Source of the DNA: Lysobacter sp. 5GHs7-4
GTDB taxonomy: Bacteria; Pseudomonadota; Gammaproteobacteria; Xanthomonadales; Xanthomonadaceae
Assembly (NCBI RefSeq): GCF_021284765.1
Contig: NZ_CP089924.1
Span: 1,878,001-1,942,000 of the forward strand
Direction of reading: 5' to 3'
DNA: 64,000 nt
In this document: positions 1 to 9,651 of the stretch, in pieces
Layout: every line of letters starts with the position of its first letter
How positions within the stretch are numbered: the first letter of the stretch is position 1
Notes under the pieces: model-generated
Database searches by the model: none
Seen by the model: the letters and a program-made list of their open reading frames with translations, nothing else
Told to the model about the DNA's origin: nothing
Program-made: the position numbers and the translations under genes

Positions 1-1
1 G

Positions 2-1564
2 TTGGCGTTGTTCGGCGCCGGCGCGGTGCTGCTGGCCATCGCGATCCTGCTGCCGCTGCTGCTCGCCTCGGGCTGGCAGGCATGGATGACCGCGCGCGTG
101 CTCGACACGCGCCACCTGTGGCTGGCCGGCTCGGGCCTGCTGATCGCGCTGTGCGCCTACCTGGCCGGCAGCTACGCCATGCTGGTCGACAAGCGTTACG
201 GCTGGTCGGCGCTGGTGCCGGTGTTCGCGCTGTTGCTGGTCCGCGCCACCGGCCTGGGCGCGATCGCGCTGCAGCTGATGCTGCTGGCCTGGCTGGCGGC
301 GATGGTGCTGGTGGCGTTCAAGCCCGACCTGAGCGCGGCGCCGCGCGATGCCGCCGCCACCGTGATCGTGGCCGTGCCGCTGCAGTTCGCGATGTGGTTC
401 GCGCTGGTGGTGGTGGGCTTCGGCGTCGAGTTCGTCTGGATCGCGCAGGGCTCGCATCCCAACAACATCGCGGTGGCGACGCCGGGCGGCGAGAAGGAGT
501 CCGAGTTCGCCGAGGGCAAGGATCTGATGCGCATGGGCCTGCAGGCCAGCCGCGATCCGCAGACCGAGCTGTGGCGCGAACAGGCGCAGATTTCCGAAAT
601 CTACGGCACCGGTCCCGGCCTGCGCGGCCTGTCGCTGCGCCACCAGCTGACCAACCGCACGCCGATGGAGTTCGACGACGAGCAGCGGCGGGTGCGTTGG
701 GTGTTCAGTCACGACAGCCTGCGTTTCCAGGGCTACAGCCTGGTCGACAAGCGCGCCGTCGGCAGCCTGGGCGTGGACGGCGACGCCGCGTTCCCCGAGC
801 CGGTGGAACCCGGTCCGAACGGCCTGCTGGTGGCGCGCGGCGCCATCTACCAGTACGACAGCGACGAGCAGCGCGTGCTGCCGCGCGTGCGCCTGCCGCG
901 CGGCGAAGTGCTGACCGGCGTGGACAAGGCCGGCGACAGCGCGCTGGTGCTCAGCAATCGCGCCCTGTACTTCTACGACCTGCGCGAGCTGGACAGCGAC
1001 GACGGCGTGCTGGTGCCGCGCCAGCGCGTGCCGCTGCCCGGCCGCAGCGGCGATCTGGTGCGCATCGATCTGATGGAGCTGCTGGACGGCTACCTGGTGT
1101 CGTTCCTGTTCACTTACGCCTCGCACAATGCCGAGGGCGTCGAGCCGTATCAGCAAATGCTGCGCGTCGATGCGGCCGGTCGCGTCGAGACGGTGGCGCG
1201 CCGCCTGCTGACGCAGGACTATCCGGTCGCCTGGCGCTACCAGAACTGGTACACCTCGCCGCTGCTGTACCGCGCGCAGAAGGCGCTGCTGGGCGCGTTC
1301 GCCGGCGGCTATCTGCTCTCGCGCGACATGGCGACGCCGCCGGTGCCGCGCTCGGCGCAGATCATTGCCGCCGCGCTCGCGTTGCTGGCCGTGCTGGGCG
1401 CGCTGTGGCGCCTGCCGCGCACGGCCTTGTCGCGGCCGGCGCGCATCGCCTGGATCGTCGCCTGCGCCGTGCTCAGCCTGCCGGCGCTGATGAGCCTGTG
1501 GCTGCTGTACCGACCGCGCGAAATCGCCGAGCCCGTGCCCTTGCCGCAAGCGGCGATGGCCTGA
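2..1564 (+). CDS. Membrane protein with large central extracytoplasmic domain (5' end outside window)
   Basis: The reading frame is open from the left edge, so the true start probably lies upstream; 520 residues are visible. Hydrophobic segments lie near residues 1-25, 40-60, 65-105 and 122-147, with two more near 455-475 and 483-503. Between them lies a roughly 300-residue polar region that probably faces the periplasm. I do not recognise the family. A secreted S9 peptidase gene follows after 63 bp on the same strand and may be cotranscribed. The coding frame is well supported by uniform GC-rich third positions and a plausible protein; the function is unknown. Confidence 0.75.
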   Translation: MALFGAGAVLLAIAILLPLLLASGWQAWMTARVLDTRHLWLAGSGLLIALCAYLAGSYAMLVDKRYGWSALVPVFALLLVRATGLGAIALQLMLLAWLAAMVLVAFKPDLSAAPRDAAATVIVAVPLQFAMWFALVVVGFGVEFVWIAQGSHPNNIAVATPGGEKESEFAEGKDLMRMGLQASRDPQTELWREQAQISEIYGTGPGLRGLSLRHQLTNRTPMEFDDEQRRVRWVFSHDSLRFQGYSLVDKRAVGSLGVDGDAAFPEPVEPGPNGLLVARGAIYQYDSDEQRVLPRVRLPRGEVLTGVDKAGDSALVLSNRALYFYDLRELDSDDGVLVPRQRVPLPGRSGDLVRIDLMELLDGYLVSFLFTYASHNAEGVEPYQQMLRVDAAGRVETVARRLLTQDYPVAWRYQNWYTSPLLYRAQKALLGAFAGGYLLSRDMATPPVPRSAQIIAAALALLAVLGALWRLPRTALSRPARIAWIVACAVLSLPALMSLWLLYRPREIAEPVPLPQAAMA

Positions 1565-1627
1565 GTCACGCATCCCGTTCCGATTCCACCGCCGACCCGT
1601 CCGCGACGGGTCCCGCAGGAGAGGCCG

Positions 1628-3784
1628 ATGAGCCCGTTCCCCACCGCCCCCAGGGCGCGGACGCAGACCGCTGCGCGCAGTTCGCTGCTGCGACGCCTGT
1701 TGCGCGACGCGCTGATCGTGGTGCTGCTGTGCGTCGGCGCGCGCGCGCACGCCGACGATGCCTCCGAGCTGCGCGCCGCCGTCGCCGCCGAGCGCGCCCG
1801 TGCGCCGGCGCCGCAGTTCTCGCGTGCGCAGTTCCTCGCACGCCCTGAGTTGATGGGCGCCTGGCTGTCGCCCGACGGGCGCCACGTCGCCTACCTGTTG
1901 CAGGGCGAACGCAACCGCGGCGTCTGGCTGCTGCCGACCGCGGGCGGCGCGCCGCGGCGTCTGCTCGCGCATACCGAGGCCGATCGACTGGACTGGTCGC
2001 GCGACAGTCGCTGGCTGCTGCTGCAATCGGCGCAGCAGCTGTATGCCCTGGCCGTGGCCGGACAGAGCGGCTCGGGCGCGATCGCCAAGCTGGGCGGACG
2101 CTGGGAGCGCAGCTTCGAAGCGGTGGACCCGGCGTTGCCGGCGGCGGCGATCGTGCTGGAAAGCCCGCCGTTCGTATCGCGCCTGCCCAAGCGTTGGCGC
2201 CTGTACCGCGTCGACCTGCACGGGCGGCAAACCCTGCTGCACGAATCGGCGCGGCAGATCGTCGACAGCGCGTTCGACGCGCAAGGGCGCCTGCGTTACC
2301 TCGTCCTGGTCGAGGGCGACGAATACGCGATCTACCGCAAGGACGGCGCGCGCCTGCACGCGGTGCTGCGCTGCCAGCGTTTGCAGCGTTGCGCGCCGCT
2401 GAGCGCCGACGGCGACGGATTGTGGTTGTCCTCCAGTATCGGTGCCGGCTACCTGCGCCTGGCGCGGCTGGGCCGCGACGGCGTGCTGCGCACCGCCCAC
2501 GCCGATCCGCGCGGCGAAGCCGACCTGGACGCGGTGGTGCTGGACCCGCTGAGCCGGCAGCCGCTGATCGCCAGCTACCGCAGCACGCGCGCGGCCAACT
2601 ACGGCCTCACCGCGCTCGCGCAACGCAACCTCGCAGCCATCGGGCGTCGCTATCCGGGCCGCAATCTGCGCATCGAGGTCGGCAGCGGCGCGGGCGCGCG
2701 CTGGCTGGTGCACGAGCGCGCGGGCTCGCAAAAGGGCGAGCGCCTGCACCTGTACGATCCGGCGACTGCGCGGTTCCGCGAAATCCTCGCCGATAGCGGT
2801 TTTCGCCACGGTCGCGACACCCAGGCGCCGCTGCCGGAGGCGGCGATGGCGCGCAAGATCGCCTTCGCCTATCGCGCCTCCGACGGCATGCGCCTGCACG
2901 GCTTCGTCTCGGTGCCGCCGGGCGTGGACCCCGCGCGCGCGCCGCTGGTGGCCAACGTGCACGGCGGTCCCTTCAATCTGACGCGTCCGGAGTTCAGCGC
3001 CCAGACCCAGCTGCTGGCCAACCGCGGCTATGTGGTGTTCGAGCCGAACTTCCGCGGGTCCACCGGCCACGGCGACGAGTACATGCGCGCCGGCCGCGGC
3101 GACTTCGGCAACGGCCGCGTGCAGCAGGACATCGTCGAGGGCGTGCGTTACCTGCTGGCCCAGGGCATCGGCGACGGCGAGCGCGTCGGCATCTTCGGTG
3201 CGTCCTTCGGCGGCTACTCGGCGCTGCAGGGCGTGACCTTCCAGCCGGAGCTGTTCAAAGTCGCGGTGGCCGCGGTGCCGCCGGCGGATTTCGGCTGGGT
3301 GCTGCGATCCTATGCGCGCAGTCAGGACCAGTTCGCGCGTGGCATTCCGTTGGCGACGACGATGCGCCTGCTCGATCTCGACCCGGCCGACGCGGCGATC
3401 GCGCAGCGCCTGCGGGCGCAGTCGCCGGTCGCCAACGCGCGCGGCCTGCGCCGGCCTGTGCTGCTTTTGGCCGGTGGCGACGACGAGCGCGTGCCGATCC
3501 GCAGCGTGCTGCACTACGCTGCTACGCTGCGCGCCCTGGACAAGGATGTGAGCCTGTTCGTGGATGCGCAGGGCGGCCATTCGCTGGTCGATCCGCGCAC
3601 GCGCGAGGCCTATCTGTTCCTGCTGGAAAGCATGTTGCACTGCCGCCTCGGCGGCGCCGCGCCGCGCGCGCCGGACGCCGAGCTGCGCGCGCACCTGCGC
3701 AAGAATCTGCGTCTGGCCGGGCCCGATCTGGCCGGACTGCTGCCGGTACCGGCCGCGTCAACCGCCGCCGCGGGCGCGCGTTGA
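1628..3784 (+). CDS. S9 family (prolyl oligopeptidase-like) serine peptidase, exported
   Basis: A 718-residue protein with a hydrophobic export segment at about residues 22-42. The N-terminal half is a likely beta-propeller and the C-terminal third is an alpha/beta hydrolase. The catalytic triad is visible: Ser526 in GASFGGYS, Asp619 in GGDDERVP and His651 in QGGHSLVD. The oxyanion-side motif HGGP is also present, and the order and spacing fit S9 peptidases. Such enzymes cleave short peptides, often after proline, and act in the periplasm when exported. The ATG is preceded by AGGAGA with good spacing. Substrate specificity cannot be read from sequence. Confidence 0.9.
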   Translation: MSPFPTAPRARTQTAARSSLLRRLLRDALIVVLLCVGARAHADDASELRAAVAAERARAPAPQFSRAQFLARPELMGAWLSPDGRHVAYLLQGERNRGVWLLPTAGGAPRRLLAHTEADRLDWSRDSRWLLLQSAQQLYALAVAGQSGSGAIAKLGGRWERSFEAVDPALPAAAIVLESPPFVSRLPKRWRLYRVDLHGRQTLLHESARQIVDSAFDAQGRLRYLVLVEGDEYAIYRKDGARLHAVLRCQRLQRCAPLSADGDGLWLSSSIGAGYLRLARLGRDGVLRTAHADPRGEADLDAVVLDPLSRQPLIASYRSTRAANYGLTALAQRNLAAIGRRYPGRNLRIEVGSGAGARWLVHERAGSQKGERLHLYDPATARFREILADSGFRHGRDTQAPLPEAAMARKIAFAYRASDGMRLHGFVSVPPGVDPARAPLVANVHGGPFNLTRPEFSAQTQLLANRGYVVFEPNFRGSTGHGDEYMRAGRGDFGNGRVQQDIVEGVRYLLAQGIGDGERVGIFGASFGGYSALQGVTFQPELFKVAVAAVPPADFGWVLRSYARSQDQFARGIPLATTMRLLDLDPADAAIAQRLRAQSPVANARGLRRPVLLLAGGDDERVPIRSVLHYAATLRALDKDVSLFVDAQGGHSLVDPRTREAYLFLLESMLHCRLGGAAPRAPDAELRAHLRKNLRLAGPDLAGLLPVPAASTAAAGAR

Positions 3785-3840
3785 TCCGACATCGACGATT
3801 TTTCGAACCGACGCGCGATCGTCTTGGTTCGTCCCCCAAA

Positions 3841-3865
3841 CCCCGGCGCAAGCCGGGGTTTTTTT
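3841..3865 (+). terminator. Rho-independent terminator after the S9 peptidase gene
   Basis: A perfect 7-bp stem (CCCCGGC / GCCGGGG) with a GCAA tetraloop is followed by seven T residues. It sits 57 bp after the peptidase stop codon and before the opgD promoter, so it separates the two units. Confidence 0.9.
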
Positions 3866-3944
3866 CTGCGGCCCGCGCGCGCCTGTAAACGATTACTTGC
3901 AATCGCGGACACAGTTGCCGGCCGGATCGCATCGCATTTCGCGC

Positions 3945-3971
3945 TTGCCTTAACAACTCACTCCCTACAAT
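3945..3971 (+). promoter_or_regulatory. Candidate sigma-70 promoter for opgD-opgH
   Basis: TTGCCT and TACAAT are separated by 15 bp, slightly short of the ideal 17. The -10 lies about 30 bp upstream of the preferred opgD start at 4002. This placement argues against the upstream ATG at 3981, which would leave almost no leader. Confidence 0.4.
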
Positions 3972-4001
3972 CGCGCCCAGATGAGATTGGAAGGAGCGCG
4001 C

Positions 4002-5513
4002 ATGCGCCGAAGAGAAGTGATCCTGGCCGGGCTGTCATGGCCCTTGCTGGGCCTGTGGAGCGCGCCCACGCGCGCGGCCGCCGCCGCGGCCACCGCGTTC
4101 GACGAGGACACCGTGCCGGCGCTGGCGCGCGCGCTGGCCGCGCAGGCGTTCAAACCGCAGTCCAAGCAGTTGCCGGCATCGCTGGAGAAGATCGGCTACG
4201 ACCAGTACCGCGGCATTCGCTACAACCCCGACCAGGCCTTGTGGCGCGGACTGAATCTGCCGTTCCAGGCCCAGTTCTTCCATCGCGGCTTTTTCTTCCG
4301 CGACCGCGTCGACATCTACGACGTCAGCGGCGGACGCGCGACGCCGGTGGTGTACCGCCCCTCGCAGTTCCGCTTCCAGGGCGTGAGCGCGCCCAGCGAG
4401 AACGACCTGGGCTATGCCGGATTCCGCCTGCACGCGCCGCTCAACCGGCCCGACTACTTCGACGAGGTCTGCGCGTTTCTGGGCGCGAGTTACTTCCGCG
4501 CGGTCGCCAAGGGCCAGGCCTACGGTCTGTCCGCGCGCGGCCTGGCCATCAAGACCGCCGATCCGGCCGGCGAGGAATTCCCGGTGTTCCGCGCGTTCTG
4601 GCTGGAACGCCCGGCGGCCGGCGCGCAGCGCGCGATCGTGCATGCGCTGATGGACAGCCCCAGCGCCGCCGCGGCATTCCGTTTCACCATCGTGCCCGGC
4701 GCGCAGACCGTGTTCGATGTGAGCATGCGCCTGTATCCGCGCGTGAGCCTGGACCGCGTCGGCATCGCGCCGCTGACCAGCATGTACCAGTTCGACGCCA
4801 ACGACCGCAACGGCATCGACGACTACCGGCCTGCCGTGCACGACTCCGACGGCCTGGCCTTGATCAACGGACGCGGTGAACAGATCTGGCGGCCGCTGCA
4901 CAATCCGGCGGTGCTGCAGGAAAGCGCGTTCGAGGATCGCGCGCCGCGCGGTTTCGGTCTGATGCAGCGCAAGCGCGAGTTCGCCGACTACGCCGACAGC
5001 GAGGCGCATTACGAGCGCCGGCCCAGCGCCTGGGTCGAGCCGGTCGGCGACTGGGGCGAGGGCAGCGTGCGCCTGATCGAAATCCCGACCGCCGACGAAT
5101 TCCACGACAACATCGTCGCCTACTGGCGTCCGGCGCAGCCGCTGGCGGCCGGACGCGAGCATCGCTACGACTACCGCCTGCATTGGTGCGACCGCCACGA
5201 ATGGCTGCCGCGCCTGGCCACCGTTTCCGGCACGCGCATCGGCGCGGGTGCCAAGCACACGCGCCGCATCGTGATCGATCTCAGCGGCGGCACGCTCGCA
5301 CAACTGCCCGCCGGCAGCGAGCCGCGCGCGGTGGTGTCGGCCGGCACGGGTAAGGTCGCCAACGTGGTCGCGCACGCGATGCCCGCGCGCGGGACCTGGC
5401 GGATCGCGTTCGAGCTGGACCCCGGCAGCGAGCGCAGCGTCGAGTTGCGCGCGCGTCTGGAAGACGCCGGCGGCGCGCTGTCCGAAACCTGGCTCTATCG
5501 TTGGACTGCATGA
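4002..5513 (+). CDS. opgD: Glucan biosynthesis protein, OpgD/OpgG family
   Basis: A 503-residue periplasmic protein needed for making osmoregulated periplasmic glucans. It belongs to the MdoG family of two beta-sandwich domains and is full length. The N-terminus [11 protein letters not shown] is a twin-arginine type signal, followed by an Ala-rich cleavage region, as in OpgD rather than the Sec-exported OpgG. The ATG at 4002 is preferred over 3981 because GGAAGGA lies just upstream and it gives a proper signal peptide. Its stop overlaps the opgH start by ATGA, so the two are translationally coupled. OpgG remains possible as a name. Confidence 0.9.
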   Translation: MRRREVILAGLSWPLLGLWSAPTRAAAAAATAFDEDTVPALARALAAQAFKPQSKQLPASLEKIGYDQYRGIRYNPDQALWRGLNLPFQAQFFHRGFFFRDRVDIYDVSGGRATPVVYRPSQFRFQGVSAPSENDLGYAGFRLHAPLNRPDYFDEVCAFLGASYFRAVAKGQAYGLSARGLAIKTADPAGEEFPVFRAFWLERPAAGAQRAIVHALMDSPSAAAAFRFTIVPGAQTVFDVSMRLYPRVSLDRVGIAPLTSMYQFDANDRNGIDDYRPAVHDSDGLALINGRGEQIWRPLHNPAVLQESAFEDRAPRGFGLMQRKREFADYADSEAHYERRPSAWVEPVGDWGEGSVRLIEIPTADEFHDNIVAYWRPAQPLAAGREHRYDYRLHWCDRHEWLPRLATVSGTRIGAGAKHTRRIVIDLSGGTLAQLPAGSEPRAVVSAGTGKVANVVAHAMPARGTWRIAFELDPGSERSVELRARLEDAGGALSETWLYRWTA

Positions 5514-7411
5514 GCACGGCGCCGATGAGCGCGAGCGCCGCCGATGTCGCCACCGTGCTGCCGCCCGAGGCGCCGCTGGAGATGCCGATCCAGTCGCTGG
5601 GCGCGGGCGCGCTGGCCAATCCGCATCCGCCGACCGCGCCGCGCGGCATGGCCTGGCGACGCGCCTACATCCTGGTCGGATCGGGCCTGCTGACCTACAT
5701 CGCCGCCTACCAGATCTGGTGGGTGCTGCGCGGCAACGGCATCAACGTGCTGGAGGCCTTGCTGCTGGTGCTGTTCGTGGCGCTGTTCGCGTGGATCGCG
5801 CTGGCGTTCTTCAGCGCGCTGGCCGGGTTCGTGCAGATCGTGTCGCAGCGGCGCGCGCGCCTGGGCTTGGGCGATACCGGCGCGCTGCCAGAACCCGGCG
5901 TGCGCACCGCCTTGCTGATGCCCACTTACAACGAGGATCCGCAGCGTCTGATGGCGGGCCTGCAGGCGATCTACGAATCGGTGGCGGCGACCGGGCGGCT
6001 GGACAGTTTCGACTTCTTCGTGCTCAGCGACACCACCCGCGAGCCGATCGCGCAGGCCGAGCGCGTGGCGTTCGCGGCGCTGCGCGAGCGCACCGGCGGG
6101 CATGCGCGGCTGTATTACCGCCGGCGCGACGACAACGCCGAGCGCAAGGCCGGCAACATCGCCGAGTGGGTGCGGCGCTTCGGCGGCGCCTATCCGCAGA
6201 TGCTGATCCTGGACGCCGACAGCCTGATGACCGGCGAGGTGATCGTGCGCCTGGCCGCGGCGATGGAGCGTCATCCCGACGTGGCGCTGATCCAGACCCT
6301 GCCGATGATCGTCAACGGCAACACGCTGTTCGCGCGGATGCAGCAGTTCGCCGGGCGCGTGTACGGGCCGGTGATCGCGCACGGCGTGGCCTGGTGGCAC
6401 GGCGCCGAGAGCAACTACTGGGGCCACAACGCGATCATCCGCACCGCGGCCTTCGCCGCCCATGCCGGCCTGCCGGAGCTGCGCGGCTACCGGCCGTTCG
6501 GCGGCACCGTGCTCAGCCACGATTTCGTCGAGGCCGCGTTGCTGCGGCGCGGCGGCTGGGCGCTGCACATGGTGCCGGGCCTGGCCGGCAGCTACGAGGA
6601 AGGCCCGCCGTCGCTGACCGACATGCTGGTGCGCGACCGCCGCTGGTGCCAGGGCAACCTGCAGCATTCGGCGGTGCTGCCGGCCAAGGGCCTGCACTGG
6701 GTCAGCCGCTGGCATCTGCTGATCGGCATCGGCCATTACTTCACCGCGCCGATGTGGGCGATGCTGATGCTGATCGGCCTGGCGATTCCGCTGGAACGCG
6801 CGGGTTTTGTCTGGGGCCACGTTTCGCTGCCGGGTTTCTCGCCGACCCAGTACTGGCGGGAGCAGGATCCCGAGCGCTTCACCTGGGTGTTCGTGGTGAC
6901 CATGGCGGTGCTGCTGGCGCCCAAGCTGATGGGTTACGTGGCGTCCATGACCGACGGCGCGACCCGGCGCGGTTGCGGCGGCGCGCTGCGTGCGCTGTTG
7001 AGCATGCTGCTGGAAACGCTGCTGGCCGCACTGATGGCGCCGGTGACCATGTACGTGCAGTCGCGCGGCATCGCCGAGGTGCTGGCGGGCAGGGATTCGG
7101 GCTGGGAATCGCAGCGTCGCGACGACGGCACCCTGCCGTTGTCGGGCCTGGTGCGCAGTTACGGTGGCGCGACGATGCTGGGGCTGCTGTCGTTGTTCAT
7201 GGCCTATGCGGTGTCGCCGTCGCTGGCGGCGTGGATGTCGCCGGTGATCGCCGGGCTGCTGCTGGCGATACCGATCGTGGCGCTGACCTCGGCGCGCGCG
7301 CCGGGGCGTTGGCTGCGCCGCATCGGCATTTTCCGCACGCCGGAGGAGATCGCGCCGCCGCAGGTGCTGCAACGCGCGGCGGAGTTGAGGCGGGCGATCG
7401 AGGCGGGGTAG
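5510..7411 (+). CDS. opgH: Glucan biosynthesis glucosyltransferase OpgH
   Basis: A 633-residue inner-membrane GT2 glycosyltransferase that polymerises the beta-glucan backbone from UDP-glucose. The catalytic region has MPTYNEDP near residue 138, the DAD metal motif at 235-237 and RDRRW at 375-379, which stands in place of the usual Q/RxxRW. Membrane segments flank it on both sides: about 50-110 and several between 400 and 610. The ATG overlaps the opgD stop (ATGA). A TTG nine bases upstream is in frame but the overlap start is more typical. OpgD acts on the product in the periplasm. Confidence 0.95.
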   Translation: MSTAPMSASAADVATVLPPEAPLEMPIQSLGAGALANPHPPTAPRGMAWRRAYILVGSGLLTYIAAYQIWWVLRGNGINVLEALLLVLFVALFAWIALAFFSALAGFVQIVSQRRARLGLGDTGALPEPGVRTALLMPTYNEDPQRLMAGLQAIYESVAATGRLDSFDFFVLSDTTREPIAQAERVAFAALRERTGGHARLYYRRRDDNAERKAGNIAEWVRRFGGAYPQMLILDADSLMTGEVIVRLAAAMERHPDVALIQTLPMIVNGNTLFARMQQFAGRVYGPVIAHGVAWWHGAESNYWGHNAIIRTAAFAAHAGLPELRGYRPFGGTVLSHDFVEAALLRRGGWALHMVPGLAGSYEEGPPSLTDMLVRDRRWCQGNLQHSAVLPAKGLHWVSRWHLLIGIGHYFTAPMWAMLMLIGLAIPLERAGFVWGHVSLPGFSPTQYWREQDPERFTWVFVVTMAVLLAPKLMGYVASMTDGATRRGCGGALRALLSMLLETLLAALMAPVTMYVQSRGIAEVLAGRDSGWESQRRDDGTLPLSGLVRSYGGATMLGLLSLFMAYAVSPSLAAWMSPVIAGLLLAIPIVALTSARAPGRWLRRIGIFRTPEEIAPPQVLQRAAELRRAIEAG

Positions 7412-7465
7412 GGGATGGGGTAGGGAGCGGGAGCGAAAGCAACAGCAACGGCAACAGCAAATCCC

Positions 7466-7594
7466 CCCTAGCCCCCCTTTTTCAAAGGGGGGAACGTCAT
7501 GCGACGGCGTTCGGCGTCCCCCTTTAAAAAGGGGGGATCTTCATGCGACGGCGTTCGGCTTCCCCCTTTGAAAAAGGGGGATTGAGGGGGATTT
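7466..7594. repeat. Mosaic of C5-T/A-G5 hairpin repeats, three tandem units
   Basis: Three hairpins of the form CCCCCTTT-(n)-AAAGGGGG lie at about 7472-7492, 7518-7536 and 7562-7580. They are joined by a nearly identical linker containing ATGCGACGGCGTTCGGC. The whole element is bounded by inverted ends, AAATCCCCC on the left and GGGGGATTT on the right. It lies between the convergent opgH and lipoprotein genes and may also act as a terminator. Related copies occur at about 16778 and 60507. Confidence 0.85.
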
Positions 7595-7635
7595 GCTTTT
7601 GGCTTTGGCTTCTCAGCCCTTCAACCCCACGCCCT

Positions 7636-8010
7636 TCAACCGCAGGCCGCGCCGCCGCCCTTGAGCGTGATGCGCTCGTACCCGTTGGCCTTGAGCGTGC
7701 GCAAGGCGAAGGTGATGTAGCGGTAGTCCAGGTCGGCCTTGCAGCCCTGCAGGATCACTTCGGTGGTCGCCGCCGGGCCCAGGGCGCGGATCGCCAGCGG
7801 CAGTTCGACCGGGCCTTGCGGGCTGTACACGCGGCCGTCGTCGAGCAGGTACAGGGCCTGGCTGCGCTTGGCGCCGTCCGCCGCCGGTGCGACGTCCTTG
7901 GGCGCGGTGGCCGCCGTCGCGGTGTGTTCCTTGTTGCAAGCGCCCAGCGCCGCGGCCACCAGCATCAGCGTGCCCCAGGCCAGAGCGGAACGTAAGCGGG
8001 AAGGGGACAT
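7636..8010 (-). CDS. Small lipoprotein of unknown function
   Basis: A 124-residue protein with an N-terminal lipoprotein signal: positive start, hydrophobic core, and lipobox LGAC with Cys25. The rest is an Ala/Thr-rich linker and a compact domain of about 90 residues with two more Cys, one near the C-terminus. The pattern of biopolymer-transport (ExbD/TolR-like) C-terminal domains is a weak resemblance only. The start at 8010 gives a normal signal length; an upstream ATG at 8043 is in frame but would add 11 polar residues. It lies 111 bp after ppx on the same strand. Confidence 0.75.
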   Translation of the reverse strand: MSPSRLRSALAWGTLMLVAAALGACNKEHTATAATAPKDVAPAADGAKRSQALYLLDDGRVYSPQGPVELPLAIRALGPAATTEVILQGCKADLDYRYITFALRTLKANGYERITLKGGGAACG

Positions 8011-8121
8011 GGGGGAGGGGTCGGTTGCGCGGACGGCCGGCATGATGGGTCAGCGCCGAGGGGCGCGCAATCATCCTAAGGTCGTCAGCGTGCCGGCGGT
8101 CGCAATTTCGATTACGGCCGT

Positions 8122-9651
8122 TCAGGCCGCCAACAGCTTCAGCGCGATGCCCAGGCCGGCCGCGTCCTGCGGCTCGCCTTCCAGGTCGGCGCGCACCAGC
8201 GGCCGGGAGTCCAGCCAGCGCTTGGACACGGTCAGGGTCAGGGTGTTGCCCTCGGCGTGCGCATCCAACTGCGGAATCGGATCGGCCTCGTGGGCGCGGT
8301 GCAGCAAGACCGCCAGACGCAGCAGCGCGGCGCTGCGGCGTGCGCTCGCCAACAGGCGATCGGGCAGGGCGTCGAAGGCGCTCTTGGGAATGCCGCGGCG
8401 ATGGGTGCGCATCAGCGCAGCCAGGAACTGCTGCTGCTGACGCGAGAAGCCGGAGATGTCGGAGTGCTCGACCACGTAGGCGCCATGCACGTGGTACTGG
8501 CTGTGCGCGAGCGCCAGGCCCAGCTCGTGCAGGCGCGCGGCGCGGCTCAGCATCAGGCGGTCGTCGGGGTCCAGCGCCCAGGCGCCGGCGACCTGGTCGA
8601 ACAGGCGCAGCATGGTGCTCTCCACGCGTGCGGCCTGGCCTTCGTCGATGCCGTAACGCTGCATCATCGCCGCCACCGAGGCATCGCGCGGATCGTCGGC
8701 GCCGCCGCGGCCGAGCATGTCGTACAGCACGCCCTCGCGCATCGCCGCCTTGCTCACCGCCATCCGGCTCAGGCCCAGCGCGTTGAAGGCGGCCTCCAGC
8801 ACCAGGATGCCGCCGGCGATCACCGGACGGCGGTCGGCGGACAGGCCGGGCAGGTCGATCAGGTCGATGCGTTCGGCCTGCAGCAGGCGGTCGCGCACCA
8901 GCGGCAGCGCCTCGGCGGTGACCGCGCCCTTGGTCAGCTTCATCGCCGCGCAGATGTCGCCGATCGCCTTGTTGGTGCCCGACGAGCCCAGCGCTTCCTG
9001 CCAACCCAGCGCGCGGTAGGTACCGGCGAACTGCTGGAACTCGGCGGTGACTTCGGTCAGCGCGTCGCGCCACTTCTTCTTCGACAGCTTGCCGTTCTCG
9101 AAGAAGCGGCGGGTGGTGGCGATGCAGCCCAGCTGCAGGCTTTCGCGCTCGATCGCCTCGAAGCCGCTGCCGATGATGCATTCGGTGGAGCCGCCGCCGA
9201 TGTCGATCACCAGGCGCAGTTCGCCGGGCTTGGACGGCTGCGCGTGGGCCACGCCTAGGTAGATCAGGCGCGCCTCTTCGCGGCCGGCCACCACTTCGAT
9301 GGCGTGGCCCAGCGCGGTTTCGGCCGGCATCAGGAAGCTCTGCGGCGCGGCCAGGCGGCGCACGGTGTTGGTCGCGATCGCGCGCACGCGTTGCGGCGGC
9401 ACGTCGCGGATGCGCTGGCCGAAGCGCGACAGGCATTCCAGCGCGCGCTGGCGCACTTCCGGGCTCAGGCCGCCCTTGCGGTCCAAGCCCTCGGCCATGC
9501 GCACGGTCTCGCGCAGGCGGTCGACGATGCGCAGCTGGCCCAGCACGTAACGCGCGACCACCATGTGGAAACTGTTCGAGCCCAGGTCGACGGCGGCGAG
9601 CAGGTCGCCGTCCTGGAGCGGCAGGGCGGTGGTCGGGTAAGCGTCGTTCAT
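8122..9651 (-). CDS. ppx: Exopolyphosphatase (Ppx/GppA family)
   Basis: A 509-residue cytoplasmic enzyme that removes terminal phosphates from polyphosphate, and possibly hydrolyses pppGpp. The ASKHA phosphatase core is visible: AVDLGSNSFHMVV near residue 19, VIDIGGGSTE near 148, and a C-terminal HD-like helical domain (residues ~320-500). Length matches E. coli Ppx. Its ATG overlaps the ppk stop (ATGA), so synthesis and breakdown of polyphosphate are encoded as a coupled pair downstream of phoB-phoR. Confidence 0.95.
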   Translation of the reverse strand: MNDAYPTTALPLQDGDLLAAVDLGSNSFHMVVARYVLGQLRIVDRLRETVRMAEGLDRKGGLSPEVRQRALECLSRFGQRIRDVPPQRVRAIATNTVRRLAAPQSFLMPAETALGHAIEVVAGREEARLIYLGVAHAQPSKPGELRLVIDIGGGSTECIIGSGFEAIERESLQLGCIATTRRFFENGKLSKKKWRDALTEVTAEFQQFAGTYRALGWQEALGSSGTNKAIGDICAAMKLTKGAVTAEALPLVRDRLLQAERIDLIDLPGLSADRRPVIAGGILVLEAAFNALGLSRMAVSKAAMREGVLYDMLGRGGADDPRDASVAAMMQRYGIDEGQAARVESTMLRLFDQVAGAWALDPDDRLMLSRAARLHELGLALAHSQYHVHGAYVVEHSDISGFSRQQQQFLAALMRTHRRGIPKSAFDALPDRLLASARRSAALLRLAVLLHRAHEADPIPQLDAHAEGNTLTLTVSKRWLDSRPLVRADLEGEPQDAAGLGIALKLLAA

